DNA of 64,000 bases, from contig WELA01013825.1 of NCBI GenBank assembly GCA_009602735.1, positions 157,590 to 221,589 of the forward strand, read 5' to 3'. Made by a program: the position numbers and the translations under genes. Positions 32,640 through 44,503 of the stretch are shown here, in pieces. The notes below the pieces were generated by a model. It had not been told where the DNA came from, searched no databases, and worked only from the letters and a program-made list of their open reading frames with translations. Source of the stretch: Mesotaenium endlicherianum. Its lineage: Eukaryota > Streptophyta > Zygnematophyceae > Zygnematales > Mesotaeniaceae. Each line of letters opens with the position of its first letter. The stretch's first letter is position 1.

Positions 32640-33962
32640 TTGCTTCTCCTCAACAAAGGCATCCAGTAGTTGCTACTCCTTAGGTGCAGGTGGGGGCTTC
32701 CCGCCCTCATCCTGGCCCTCAGGCTTTTCTGCCTGATTCTGGCTCTCAGGCTTTGCANATTCTGCCTGATTCTTAGAAGGTGGGGTAGCAGGCTTTGCAG
32801 CTTGCTCCTCCGTCGCCATAAATTTGGCAGCCTGTTTCTTAGGCTTTTTACCTTTCCCAAAGACGCGTCGCCTCTCCTGCGGTGAGGGGTATGTCAGGCG
32901 CCTCCGGAGGGGCTGCCTCAGGAACATTTCCTCGTCGACTGCAGTCCAACTGGTCCCGGTTCCTCCTTCTTCACGTGGCCGAGGTTGGGTTGCCATTGGA
33001 AAACCTGCGGGGTCTGTCCTAGGGCTGATCGCCCAGCCCCATTCTCGCTCAATAATAGCCATGCGGGCGACGGTCGTGTTATACTCCTCCCTTGCGGGTG
33101 GTGTGACCATCCATGCCTGCGCCAATGTTTGCGGCCTTTGAGGTGCTGCTAGTTGTGCGAGAAAGGCATCATCTGCTGTGGTCAAGTGGCTGATGGTGTT
33201 TCTCAGATCCATCAGTTCCCATCCCGGGATTGCAGGTATCATGGGAGCAGGCTCCTCCGACCTCTGTATCCTAAGATCTGATAGTTGCAACAAGGGCGTG
33301 TTCATGCCTGGCGGCACACTGATGCCCAATGCCATTGCCCTGCGAACCAAACCGTCCTCTCCCTCTCTCTGCAGAATATCTCGCAGAGGCGGAGGAGGTG
33401 GGGCTGTGGTTCCTCGCGGAACGCCCTCTCTCTGAGCCTTCCCTTTATGTTTGAAATATCGCTTTAGCATCCTCCTAAAAGATGCATTACCCTCACGGGC
33501 CACCTTCCTTGGTCTGCTTGCGCGACTTTCGGGCTTTCCTCGTGCTGTCTCCACTTTAGCAGTGCAGGCAGTCACCTCCTGCTGTTGCGGCGGTTGTGCG
33601 GCTGACTTGGGTTGTGCCACTGGAAGACTGGCAGAAGGAGAACTGGATGTTGGCGACCTTAATTCTTCATAAAGGTCTGTTGGGTTTGGCCCCATCAGGT
33701 GGTCAGCCACCCAGTCGTCTGTCCTCAGCTCCTGTAAGTCAAGCAGATCCAACTCGGGCGTGGGAAAACGTGGAATTTCTTCCCTAATGTCCCCTTCATT
33801 GTTGAGTGATGGCAACTCCAACTCCGAGAGGCCTTGCATCTCTGCATCCTCTTCCTCCTCCGGCTTCTCTGTTCCAAGAGGCGGCAATTCTTCATCCCCT
33901 CCTGTGTTGAGCCTTGCCATGTTGATGATAGCTGACTGTAGAGCAAGAGCTGCTTTCGCCAC
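32640..33962 (-). pseudogene. B2 linker polyprotein region
   Basis: A Pro/Glu/Ala-rich, probably disordered segment of about 430 residues lies between the methyltransferase and RT. It contains an Arg-rich patch, a stretch like WELMDLRNTISHLTTADDAF and C-terminal repeats of the kind NQAEKPE. One uncalled base (32758) lies in it. No known domain was recognised. Confidence 0.6.
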
Positions 33963-33977
33963 TTTTTCTTCCTTGAG

Positions 33978-36314
33978 TCAAGGGGCGTCTGCTTCCAGCA
34001 ACTGCGCCATGATTTGCCTGGTGATTGACTCAGCTGTGCTGCCAACTGTGTCTTGTGGTTGCCCTTTGGCCTCTGGCCCTGGGCTCATCCGAGCAAGTGT
34101 GGCGAGCAAACTCTTGGCCGCCTCCTTCTTGTGTTCTTCAAAAATTACCTCCAGGCAAATGGTCTTTCCAGACCCTCCAGAATTTCCTGAATTTTGACTG
34201 CATTCTTCGGCCCATTCGCCAATATTGTACTGGCGTTCTTCATATCTTGATGTTACCACTTCTGGGGATGGGCTCCCGAAGACCTGGTCTGGGGCCATGT
34301 TTCGTAACTCAGAACTGGTATAATCTTCCCATATTGGCATCCTCCCAACTACCTGGCTGGAGCGTTCTGCAGATGCTGGGACATCCTGTGATTTGCTTAC
34401 TACAGCGCTCACCAAAGGGTTTGCTGCACCAGTTGCCTGGTCTTCCATGGTTACGTCTTCTTGCAGCCTCCGCAGCTCTCTTTCCAGAGGGTCGTGTAGA
34501 GCCGCCATCCGAGTGTTAATTCGCGTCAATATGTCTTGACACCTGGTCAGTCCCACCACTCTGGCTTCTCTGAGTGTTTCCTCTTGGTCAGCCTCAGTTG
34601 CGTCTCTTTCAACAGCATATTCTTTTTGTCGCTGATACGCTTCCCTGATAGCTCTCTGATCAGAGGTTGGCACCACATGAAGTCCAATCGCTACCGGCCT
34701 CGGCCTGGGCATAGGCTTGTCAGAGAACATCATCTGTTGCCAAGTTATAATCGTCTCTACCAACCATGTCATGGAGTGATGCCCAATCATATTGCCGAAC
34801 ATCTTCCCAGCGTTGTCCTGTCCCACCTTTGCAACAATTTCTTGTGCAATGGAGCTGGGTACCCCCAGGCACCTTCCCTTCTCTTCAGCTGTCGGCTCTC
34901 TCCACTGAGCTTCTCTGTTGTGCACATCTTTGACCATTCCTGGTCCTCCATTCACGAAAGCGCGTGATCCTGGGTATGCTGTGAAGGTGGGCAGCACCAC
35001 CCTTGGCCGGCCTGGCTCGTTGACGACGTACTGTGGGTAGGAATCCCTCCTCATCACTGGCTTGGTTTCCACCATCAGTGCTTCTCCCACAGATACTGCC
35101 GTTGGCGTGCGCCGCGTAATCTCCTCCATCTCCCTCAGGATTTCAATGGACATGCCGTTGGTCCAGAATAGTCTGGCTCGGTGTGAGAGTCCTCCGTGCC
35201 TGGCGTCGTTGATTAATACATGATGACCCAGGGTGGAGTCGAAGACCAGCCATGGATCTCCTGGCTTCATCTGGTTGTAATCCATCCCTGGATGTACATT
35301 CTCAATCACAAACACTGGTGGGTAGAGATGCTGGCGTTCCCGCAGCATACTGATGATCTTCACCATCCTTCCCCAGTGTTGTGCTCGCGGGTCATTGATT
35401 CCCCTCCTGTTCCCAGCTTGCGAGAAAGGGTGACAAGGGAATCCCGCAAAAATCCAGTCAATCCTGTAATCATACAGGTCCTCAGACTTCACATCAAGAA
35501 TGTTTCCTCCAGCAAGACGCACCACACTAATGGGCACAAATGCCTTGAAATGGTACATTTGCCGCATCTGACTCATGGCCTCCTCAAATGCTGTAAAAAC
35601 ATTCTCATCATTGTCCACATACAGCACTTTGGATACCCGGATACCTCGCTGAATCAGTGCGATGGTTTCAGTATCAAGTCCGGTGAACAATTCCAGCACT
35701 ACTACTCCTCTCCTGCGAAAAGGATCTTCCATCCTCACAATGCCTTGCGGCAATGGGTCTACTCCAGGCATCAAATTGGCAGCAATCTTAACTGGATAAG
35801 GAACTGGCAGCAGCTCTTGCGGGCCACGGTCCCTGTTACTCACAGCTTCTAGTTGCTCCATAATCCAAGGTTGCCAAACCAAGGGAGTCGGCATGTTGAT
35901 GCTGGTGTAGATCTTCTCTTCGCGTTGCATGATGAGGTCATAATGGTCTGGATACTGGTCATTCACACAGCAGTCTAGCAGTCCGTAGTTTGCTTCTCCC
36001 GAGCAAACCATTTTTACAGGAATTTCTCCTGTCGGCTGCCGATCTGTCGACTGGTAAGTCACCCTCTGCTTCCGCAGGTCGATGACCATACCCAGGGGAA
36101 TCAGAGCTTCTGTCCCCAATAGAACATCATAGTTTTCTGCCTCTGTCACCGTACACTCTATGAACAGTGACGCTTCCTCAGGTTTCCCCAAGTTTACTGT
36201 GATTTCCACAGGCTTGCGGGTGATTCCACAAGACTTTGAAATCTGCCCAGATGCAGTCCTCAACTGGAAAGGACTTTCTTTCAGGTCCCTGGCCGTCAAT
36301 CCCAGAGCTTTCAC
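33978..36314 (-). CDS. B2 protease end, C5-DNA methyltransferase and tail
   Basis: This open stretch of 778 codons starts in the C-terminal half of an aspartic protease (YDVLLGTEALIPLGM, about residues 63-77). It continues with a cytosine methyltransferase domain (about residues 200-530) and ends in a charged tail. The methyltransferase would put 5-methylcytosine on DNA using S-adenosylmethionine. The frame stays open over the whole domain although the element as a whole is broken. Confidence 0.85.
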   Translation of the reverse strand: MKALGLTARDLKESPFQLRTASGQISKSCGITRKPVEITVNLGKPEEASLFIECTVTEAENYDVLLGTEALIPLGMVIDLRKQRVTYQSTDRQPTGEIPVKMVCSGEANYGLLDCCVNDQYPDHYDLIMQREEKIYTSINMPTPLVWQPWIMEQLEAVSNRDRGPQELLPVPYPVKIAANLMPGVDPLPQGIVRMEDPFRRRGVVVLELFTGLDTETIALIQRGIRVSKVLYVDNDENVFTAFEEAMSQMRQMYHFKAFVPISVVRLAGGNILDVKSEDLYDYRIDWIFAGFPCHPFSQAGNRRGINDPRAQHWGRMVKIISMLRERQHLYPPVFVIENVHPGMDYNQMKPGDPWLVFDSTLGHHVLINDARHGGLSHRARLFWTNGMSIEILREMEEITRRTPTAVSVGEALMVETKPVMRRDSYPQYVVNEPGRPRVVLPTFTAYPGSRAFVNGGPGMVKDVHNREAQWREPTAEEKGRCLGVPSSIAQEIVAKVGQDNAGKMFGNMIGHHSMTWLVETIITWQQMMFSDKPMPRPRPVAIGLHVVPTSDQRAIREAYQRQKEYAVERDATEADQEETLREARVVGLTRCQDILTRINTRMAALHDPLERELRRLQEDVTMEDQATGAANPLVSAVVSKSQDVPASAERSSQVVGRMPIWEDYTSSELRNMAPDQVFGSPSPEVVTSRYEERQYNIGEWAEECSQNSGNSGGSGKTICLEVIFEEHKKEAAKSLLATLARMSPGPEAKGQPQDTVGSTAESITRQIMAQLLEADAP
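34725..35717 (-). other. C5-cytosine DNA methyltransferase domain in B2
   Basis: Conserved motifs occur in the standard order: motif I VVVLELFTGLDT (cofactor binding), motif IV FAGFPCHPFSQAG with the catalytic Cys in the PC pair, motif VI FVIENV, motif VIII SHRARLFWTN, and motif X GKMFGNMIG after a target-recognition-sized stretch. Motif VIII resembles DNMT3-type enzymes (HRARYFWGN), while motif IV recalls bacterial GFPCQPFS; a tree is needed to place it. Self-methylation of element DNA has been proposed for retrotransposon DNMTs in general. Confidence 0.9.
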
Positions 36315-37996
36315 AGCTCACTTCTCAAGATTACTGGCTGTGCGCCAGTGTCCAATAGGATATTGGGAGCGGCCCAGTTGTTAAACGTCAAAACTCTATC
36401 CTTGTTCTGCACTCTCACAGTGCTGAAATTAGTAGGCAGCGAAGCGCTGTTCGCGCCTTCCTCAGCTAGGTCCAGCTGCTGTCCGGCTTCCTCAATCGTG
36501 AAAGGATATGTAAGACGCAGATCAGCGAGTGAAAGACAAGGAATGTGCTGAATTTGGTGTTCCACCAGAGCCTTCAGCTTTTCCAGCGAAAAACTAAATG
36601 TTTTGCGTGGCCCAGGCTTGGCTTGTCGTAGCTGCGCAATCTCGTGCTCATTGAGAGTGATCCGAAAGGTGTGAGGAAGCTTCCCAGCATTCCTTGGAAC
36701 CAGACGGTCATGATCTGCGCGCTCCGCAGCCGTTGCAGCCACGGCCTTCTCAAGCGTCAGCTTTTCGCCTTTGCAGACGGTCTCTTTGGCCACATCTGCA
36801 TCATAATAGACATTAGGCACATTTAGTCTTGCAAATTGAGCTTTCAATTCTGCAATCTCTGCACTCATAGCATCATAATTCTGGTTACTCTTCCGATTAA
36901 CAGAGTTATCTTTCTCCTTTTTCTTACCCTTATCTGCCTCTTTCGTGGCAGCATTAGCCCATGGTGGTTTCAGATTTGGGTTCTTGGACCAACACTCATC
37001 TTCTGAGTGTCCCTTTTTACTGCAATGTGCGCATACCTGCACCTTGCTAGCAGACAATTGCTTAGCATCCGGGTACGGACAATCTCTCTTCTGATGTCTT
37101 GATTTCCCGCAGTTCCAACAGCCCTCTACTGTCTCAGCAGTGTTGGCGTGCTTAGCAAACCTATTGAAAGACCCGCTCTTTTTCTTAAATTGAAAGTTAG
37201 AGCTATTGGCCTTGGGTTGAAAGGATTCCTCCCTTCTCTCAGGAGCCATAAGCGTCGTGGAAGCCTCCTTGTACCAGACTTTACCTTCCTTGACATTGCG
37301 TGCTATTTCAGCAGCCTCGTCGATGTTCCAGTCGATTCCGCGTTTCGCAGATAGGTGCGGCCTGACCTCCCGATCTGTATCTTTACCCAGACACAATAAG
37401 AATTTGGCAGCCACAATCCTAGGCTCATAGATTCCTGCCTTCTTGGCAAGGTCTACCAATCTGGATTTGACCTCCATCACTGTCTCGTTCTTCTGACGGA
37501 CAAAATGCACATAGCGGTGCACTTTAAGACTGCGATCCTCTGGGAATGTTGCTTCAAGCAACTTAAAGAAACGACGCAGACAGTGCTCAGAGTCTAACTG
37601 GTCATCCCCAGCCTCCATATCCCTACGCCAACTAGCCAACGCTTGCGCATGGCTTGCTTCCGTGGTGACACTATCACCATGCTGCCCTGTAAAAGGTGCA
37701 GCTCTGCGTGTTACTCGTACCTGAGCATTAGCAATCTTTTCAGACGATTCTGCACACACTTTACGCAATTCTACGACAAATCCATCATCATCAGCTCGAG
37801 TAGCCGCTCGCTCCTGACCCTCGGTGAGTTGCTTCATGGCATCTGTTAATTCTTGTGTTAGTGCAGCTAAGTCTATGCTCTCAACAGGTGCAGCAGGTAT
37901 CGCTCTTCCTGATGACAAAGCGGACAGGCGGGCTTTCGCAGCCTCTTTCTGGATTTTCAAATCTCTCGCCTTCTTTTGCTCGTCAAACGCCCATTC
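36311..37996 (-). pseudogene. gag: B2 gag, C-terminal part, and protease start
   Basis: It starts at EWAFDEQKKARDLK, the point where A3 splits gag. It runs through a capsid-like helical region, two CCHC-type knuckles (CWNCGKSRHQKRDC and CAHCSKKGHSEDEC, about 36990-37122) and a Leu-rich region to an aspartic protease active site (LLDTGAQPVI). The matching upstream part lies at 43861-44503. Confidence 0.85.
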
Positions 37997-38416
37997 CTGG
38001 ATGTAATGAATCAGTATATTAGTGGATATAATACTCATTTAAATCTAATACTTAATTAAGTTCAACCTGCTGAACTTTAGTTAATAGTCAATCTGCTGGA
38101 CTTTACATAATTATCAGTTTAATGACTCGGCCGAACGCAGCAGGCTGAAGTCAACTTAAGTCAGCTTGCTGACAAATTCTTTGACAGCCAGCTGACTTCC
38201 GTGCTCGGTAGCAGCGAACAGCCTTCATTTGCATCTAAGTACGACATGCTAGATGAATGGCCAGATGACATCCCCATGATGGATGGCTATTCGGGATGAT
38301 GGGAGATGGCGGTGGATTTGGTTAACCGAGGTCCTACCAACGTGGTTAACTCCCGGGTAAGCGGTGCCATCGCACTGACCGTTGAACAGTAAACTCATTC
38401 CATGTACATATGCTAT

Positions 38417-41078
38417 GTTAAACAGATATGCTTTACCCAGAATCGAGGACTTGCTTGATACCCTGTCTGGCGCTAACGTGTTCAGTAAGATAGATCTCAA
38501 GAGTGGTTATCATCAAATCAGAATTGCTGAGGGGGATGAACACAAGACTGCTTTCCGCATACGTTATGGACACTATGAGTTCAACGTGATGCCATTTGGA
38601 CTGACTAATGCTCCTGCTACCTTTATGGGTGCTATGAATGACATTTTCAGACCTTATTTGGATAAGTTTGTGCAAGTTTTCCTGGATGATATTTTAATTT
38701 TCTCTAAAGATGAAGCTCAGCACACTGAACACTTAAAGAAAGTGCTGGACACTCTGCGGAAAAATCACTTGTATGCTAAAATGAGCAAGTGTGATTTCTT
38801 TAAGGAAAGTATTGAATTCTTAGGCCACGTTGTCAGTAAAGAGGGCATCAGTGTGGATCCTAAGAAAGTCCAGACCATAAGGGACTGGCCAGTACCACAG
38901 TCTGTCTCTGAAGTTAGATCCTTCCTCGGGTTGGCTAACTACTATAGGAGATTTATTGAGAATTATTCCACAAAGGCCAGTAAACTGACTGACCTTACTA
39001 AGAAAGACATCGGGTATGTGTGGGGGGAAGAGCAGCAGGCTGCCTTCCAGACCCTTAAAGATGCCCTTTGTTCTGCCCCAGTGCTAGCCGTGTATGACCC
39101 CAGCAAACCGGTGCAGGTGGTTACTGATGCCTCTGATTTTGCCATGGGTGCTATTTTGTTGCAGCCTGCTGACAAAACCACAAAGGATGGTAAGGTACGG
39201 CAGGAGTGGCATCCTGTGTTGTATGAGTCTATGAAATTTAATCCAGCGGAGATTAATTACTCAGTGCATGATAAAGAGCTGCTAGCTATCATTCATGTAC
39301 TCAAACAGTGGAGAGCATACTTACATGGTAAAGCTTTTAAGGTGATTACAGATCATCTAGCTCTGACCCACTTTCAGAAGAAGTCCAAGCTGTCGAGGAG
39401 GGAGAACCGCTGGAGCCAGATGCTGGAGCAGTTCCAAGTCCAGATCGACTACAAACCAGGGAAGTTGAATCCTGCTGATGCACTCTCTAGAAGACCTGAC
39501 TTGCAAGAAAGGAACTTTAGTCAGCATGCTGTAGATAAAGTCCTGTGTGCACTCACTTCACTAAAGGTGAAAAAGTCCTTCCTTGAACAACTTAGGAAAG
39601 CCTACCTTTCTGACCCAACATTTGAGCCCAGCCCCACTACTGGTATGTGTCGTGCTACCGCACTCGGGTATAAGCTCAAGGGAGGGGTCTGGGTGACTGA
39701 AACCACTTCAGGCAGGCTGAAGCTGGTCATTCCTAATAATTTGGAAATAAGGTCTCTCTTACTGAGTCAAGCTCATGACAGTCTCCTGGGTGGACATTTG
39801 GGGCAGGCCAAAACTGTTGGCAAACTGGCAAAACATTATCATTGGGAGGGGTTACCCCGGGAGGTCTTGAAATATGTCAAGTCCTGTGACCAGTGTCAGA
39901 GAAATAAGTCTCGGCACACACCACCCGGAGGTCTCTTGCAACCGCTACCCATCCCAGCGGGACGCTGGGAAACTATATCCATGGACTGGGTGGTCTCACT
40001 ACCAAGAACTGCCAACGGGCATGATTCAATACTGGTAGTCGTGGATAAACTGACAAAAATGGTCATTTTTATCCCCACAACTGTCAAAGTGACTGCACTC
40101 GAAACAGCGAGACAGTTTTACAACCATGTAGTATGCCAACATGGGCTCCCTTCTAATATCATCTCAGACAGAGACTCAAAATTCACCTCTAAGTTCTGGA
40201 GAGCTTTAATGGGGTTAATGGGAGTCAAACAGCTGCTCAGCACAGCAAACCACCCTCAGACTGATGGGCAGACTGAAAGAACTAACCGAGTTCTGCAGGA
40301 GGTGCTGAGAGCATATATTAACCAAAAACAAGATAATTGGGATGACCTGTTGCCTCAAATTCAGTTTGCGGTCAACAGTGCGGTGCACGCGTCAACGGGC
40401 AAAACTCCTTTTGAACTCAGCCTGGGTAGAGTCCCTAAGTCTCCTCTAGATGTGCTAGGGGAATCTTTAACTCACCCTGAAGGGATTGACAACCCGGTCT
40501 CCCTCCAGTTAACTCAGGAGTTTGCTGACACCCTGTCAGAAGTCCAACGAAACTTGCACACGGCCCAAGAAAACCAACAAAAATACGCTAATCAACACCG
40601 TCGGGAACTGACATTTTCCAAGGGGGATTTAGTCAAACTGCATTCTCAGCACCTGTACCTCCCTGGTGTGGTCAAGAAAAAGCTTGGCCCTGTCTGGGTC
40701 GGTCCATATTCGGTGGTCCGTCGTGTCGGTCAGAATGCTTACAAACTGAACATGTCAGCTGAATACAAGGGGCACCCGGTCTTTAATGTCTCCTTCCTGG
40801 AACCGTACATCAAAGGTGATACACTGTTCACAGGTCGGTTCCCTGTCCAACCGGGACCGGTCCCCGCTGTCCGGGACGGCGACCCTGAGGAATATGAGGT
40901 CGATGAGATTTTAGACGCTCGCTCGGTCCGTCGATCGTCTAAATATGTCATGAAATACCTCATTCGATGGAAGGGTTACGATGCCTCTGGGGACACTTGG
41001 GAGTTTAAGGACCACTTGACCAATGCCAAAGGGGCGTTGACACGGTTCCACCTTCGGGCCGCTGGAGTCCCTCCATAA
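38417..41078 (+). pseudogene. pol: A3 pol, partial
   Basis: It carries the RT catalytic region (FLDDILIF), RNase H, integrase and chromodomain, nearly identical to A1. The protease region is not present. Confidence 0.9.
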
Positions 41079-41345
41079 CTGTCATTTCAGTTGACACGGG
41101 AAGGTGACAGGCGGTCCTGTCTCCATTTAAGTTGGAGGGGAAAATATATGACAGTTAGTGAGCGAGAGCGATAAAAACACACTCATACGTTTATGTGTAG
41201 CGCATCGCAACTACGTCAACTTTTAGCAATCATCCTGTAAGGTAAACAGCAGCGAAGCCACTATACTAAATACTAACATACTTCCTGCAATCCCTATGAC
41301 AAAGGTCCATATCCTACTAACTTGTGCCCTGGTTACATGTGCAGG

Positions 41346-43022
41346 ATGGCGCCCACCACACAAAAGGAGGACAGAAAGCGCAAGGCAGAAGAAGCCAGGA
41401 GGACAATGGAGCAATACCAGAAGGAGCTGGCGGCGACGTCCCTCACCAGGAGAGAACAAGAAAGGGTCCGCAAACAACAAGAGGCGGCAGAAGAGGCACA
41501 GAGGAAGAAGGATCAGGAAGCGGAAAACCTCAGGAAGGCTGAGGAGGAGAGACAGAAGAAACAGCAAGAAGAAGCGGCAGCGGCAGAAGAGGAGAAAAGA
41601 AAAAAGATTGAAGCGGACAGACAGAAGAGCTTGGCCACTTACAGGTATACTGTGGTGGGTGGCCAAAACTTCGATAACCTGAAGGAAGCATTGCTGGCAG
41701 CCCAGGAGATCAACAGGCTGGAACAGACAACACTGCTACAGAAGGAAGGAGCTACAGCACTGGACAGGTACATCGAGACACACACCGGCGTGGTCCTTTA
41801 CGAAGATTATGCTAAGATGGTGGGCTATACAGCAGAGCAGGCCCGGTATCTCGCAGATGATTCAGAGGACAAGCCGGTCCCCATACCGGGAATAGTGGGA
41901 GATCAGAGACTCATCCGGATGGTGAGCATGCGGCCCGATAGCTTTAAGGATACGGTATTCTACCTCACACTCCTGCCAGCTTACAATGAAGTTGAGAGAA
42001 GGAGCTGGGAGTACTTGGCCAGGGAAGCAGGACAGCAGATGTTCTCTCCCCACTGGTTCCCGTGTAAACTGAGGAAGGCTGAGCACGGACCCCAGTACTA
42101 CCAGCAGCCAACAGACTGGAGGTGGATGACCGTCACAAATAAGAAGCAGGAGTGTGACCGAGCCCAACCGGATGACTTCCACTATGGCCTAGACGGCTAT
42201 CTCATCCTACCACCTCACATTGCCCCTTGGGACCCCAGGCTGAATGGATGCCTGAGCAATATGAATGCAGAGACCAAGGAACATAGGAGGAGGGGAAGAG
42301 ACTACTTCTCTAAGGGAAAGCATGCCTTTGTCAAATGGGCAAAGAATGCAGGCCGGATAGATATCAGTAGGCTGAAGGCCAAGCAACCTCCAGCGCGCCC
42401 TAAGAAAGGGAGGTCGGTAGACTACTCCATGTCTACTAGGGAGCAGGACGACTTAGTGGACGAGACCCCTACTCTCTCCGAAGAGGAGGATGAGGAGGAT
42501 GAGGAAGGAGAACAAGGCAGAGGAGAAGGATCAGCAGCGGGTACTCAGGATACCTAGGGACAGGCAGTGGCACTTCCTAAAGAACCACGATCAGGTGTGT
42601 GGAATGTGATTTCCGTTATGGCGACAACTGGACCCCGCGCTCGCTCCCCCAGCCCACCTGCCCAAGCAGGGGAAGAAGCTGATCTGACGGTACTGGGCAG
42701 CAGACACAGACAGAAATCCCCGGAGGACAGGGGTGCCAGAAGAGGGACACGCGGGTGGGCCAGAGGTATGCCAGCCTCCCCCTCCGCTCACGGGCATGTA
42801 CCTCTAGCCAATGTATTTCAGCATCCTACTGGAATGCCTGTCTATGTGGGAATCAACACCCAAATAGTTGAAGAGCAGGCCACCATCCTCCGTTCTCCCC
42901 GAGGGCCAACTTTAGAGCAAACAGGGTTCTTTAGAAGGCCAGCTGACAGACCTAGAGGGCTGTCCAGATCTAGGTCCAGCTCTCCGTCTCCTGACCCTGA
43001 AGCCCCAGGAACAACCCCTTAA
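41346..43022 (+). pseudogene. A3 extra ORF region
   Basis: It covers the length of the A1 extra ORF with about one percent difference by eye, including the TACTAAC branch point and acceptor upstream. It has the same charged N-terminus, acidic run and SR-rich tail. It looks broken once. Confidence 0.85.
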
Positions 43023-43135
43023 GGTGACACGCTGAAGAGGCAGTCAGTAAGGGAGGCTGGTCAGGTTCAGCTCCCTTATTTAAAATTTCTGCAGTTTAAT
43101 GTTGTCGAGGCGACAACAAGTTAAGTTGGAGGGAT

Positions 43136-43855
43136 TGTAATGAATCAGTATATTAGTGGATATAATATTCATTTAAATATAATAGTTAATTAAGTTCAGC
43201 CTGCTGAACTTTAGTTAATAATCAGTCTGCTGGACTTTACATAATTATCAGTTTAATGACTCGGCCGAAAGCAGCAGGCTGAAGTCAACTTAAGTCAGCT
43301 TGCTGACACATTCTTTGACAGCCAGCTGACTTCCGTACTCGGTAGCAGCGAACTGCCTTGATATGCATCTAAGTACGACCTGCTAGATGAATGGCCAGAT
43401 GACATCCCCATGATGGATGGCTATTCGGGATGATGGGAGATGGCGGTGGATTTGGTTAACCGAGGTCCTACCAACGTGGTTAACTCCCGGGTAGGCGGTG
43501 CCATCGCACTGACCGTTGAACAGTAAACTCATTCCATGTACATATGCTAGGCATTGCTCTCGAGTTCGGCATTCGGAAACGAGGCCAACTCTCTTGTACA
43601 GCTTACTGAGAGAGATCTGAATCCAAGGCGAGAAGCCATTGATACGCACTGTCTTCTAACCTTGCTTATGTATGAGTTTACTGATTTGCATTATTGATGC
43701 TAGTTTACTCTCATTTGACTAACGAGTATTATTCACTGCTAGTGCGTTGTCCTTTTGCCGTTAAATAGTTAACGGAAAGTACCATAAAGATTACTTGCTG
43801 ATATTAAGATCTTTATTAATTGTTAATCGCCTATTTGGTAAGTCGATTCATTTCA
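43136..43855 (+). repeat. A3 3' LTR
   Basis: This 720-bp LTR (TGTAATG to TTTCA) is preceded by the AAGTTGGAGGGAT polypurine tract and followed by the CTGGA duplication. Confidence 0.95.
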
Positions 43856-43860
43856 CTGGA

Positions 43861-44503
43861 TAAGGTTCTCATCCTTCCGAAATTGGCGATACAGCAACAA
43901 GGCATCCTTGTCCAAGTACTGAACCAAGCTTATAAAGGCGACTGACTAAGTGTAAGAAGAATCCTTTCGGATTTTTCCAAAGAAGTCAGCCCAATAGATC
44001 TCATCAAATTCATCGAAAGTGAGACTATTTCCACCGGTTCGTCCACTAAAACACTTTGTAGACAGCGTGAACTTAGGATTTTCATCCTTATCATCACCAG
44101 CCATTTCAAGCGGTGACCAAGACTCACTATCTTTATCCCACACGTCGTGCTCTCTGCCCGAATTGGGTACAAAAGCTCGCGCGTTATACGGATTCTCACC
44201 GTTCGTGGCAGTTCGGCGAGACTCGTCTCTCGACGGTTGCTCACTCCACAGGTTATCCGTGTGCTCAGATGTCTCACTTTCTCGTGGACTCTGGCTTGAA
44301 TCAGAACCTTCCGCAGGCTCCACAGGGTAGTAGAGTCTTCCACTCCTCAACTGCATGTACAGTTGAAGTCCTCCGGGTCCCCTTCCAGGTTGAGCACCGG
44401 CAGCCCTCACAGGCCTCAATCCCCAATTTGCTTGGGAATTTCTATTCACCTGAACCACAGAACCGAGGTTCTCGGAAGTAGGACGGAAGTCTCTTACTTC
44501 CAC
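43861..44503 (-). pseudogene. gag: B2 gag, N-terminal part
   Basis: It begins MEVRDFRPTSENLG at 44503, matches B1 gag from about 12945, and includes TGGNSLTFDEFDEIYW. It is separated from the rest of gag by A3. B1 shows the uninterrupted order. Confidence 0.8.

Larger units (their letters stand above)
38002..43855 (+). mobile_element. Family A retrotransposon, copy A3 (incomplete)
   Basis: It is inserted in B2 gag with the 5-bp duplication CTGGA (37997-38001 and 43856-43860). It holds LTR sequence at the left, a large part of pol, the internal polypurine copy, the extra ORF region, a polypurine tract and a full 3' LTR. It lacks gag and is incomplete, with about two breaks. The remaining pol is almost identical to A1 and A2, so it is recent. 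Confidence 0.93.
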
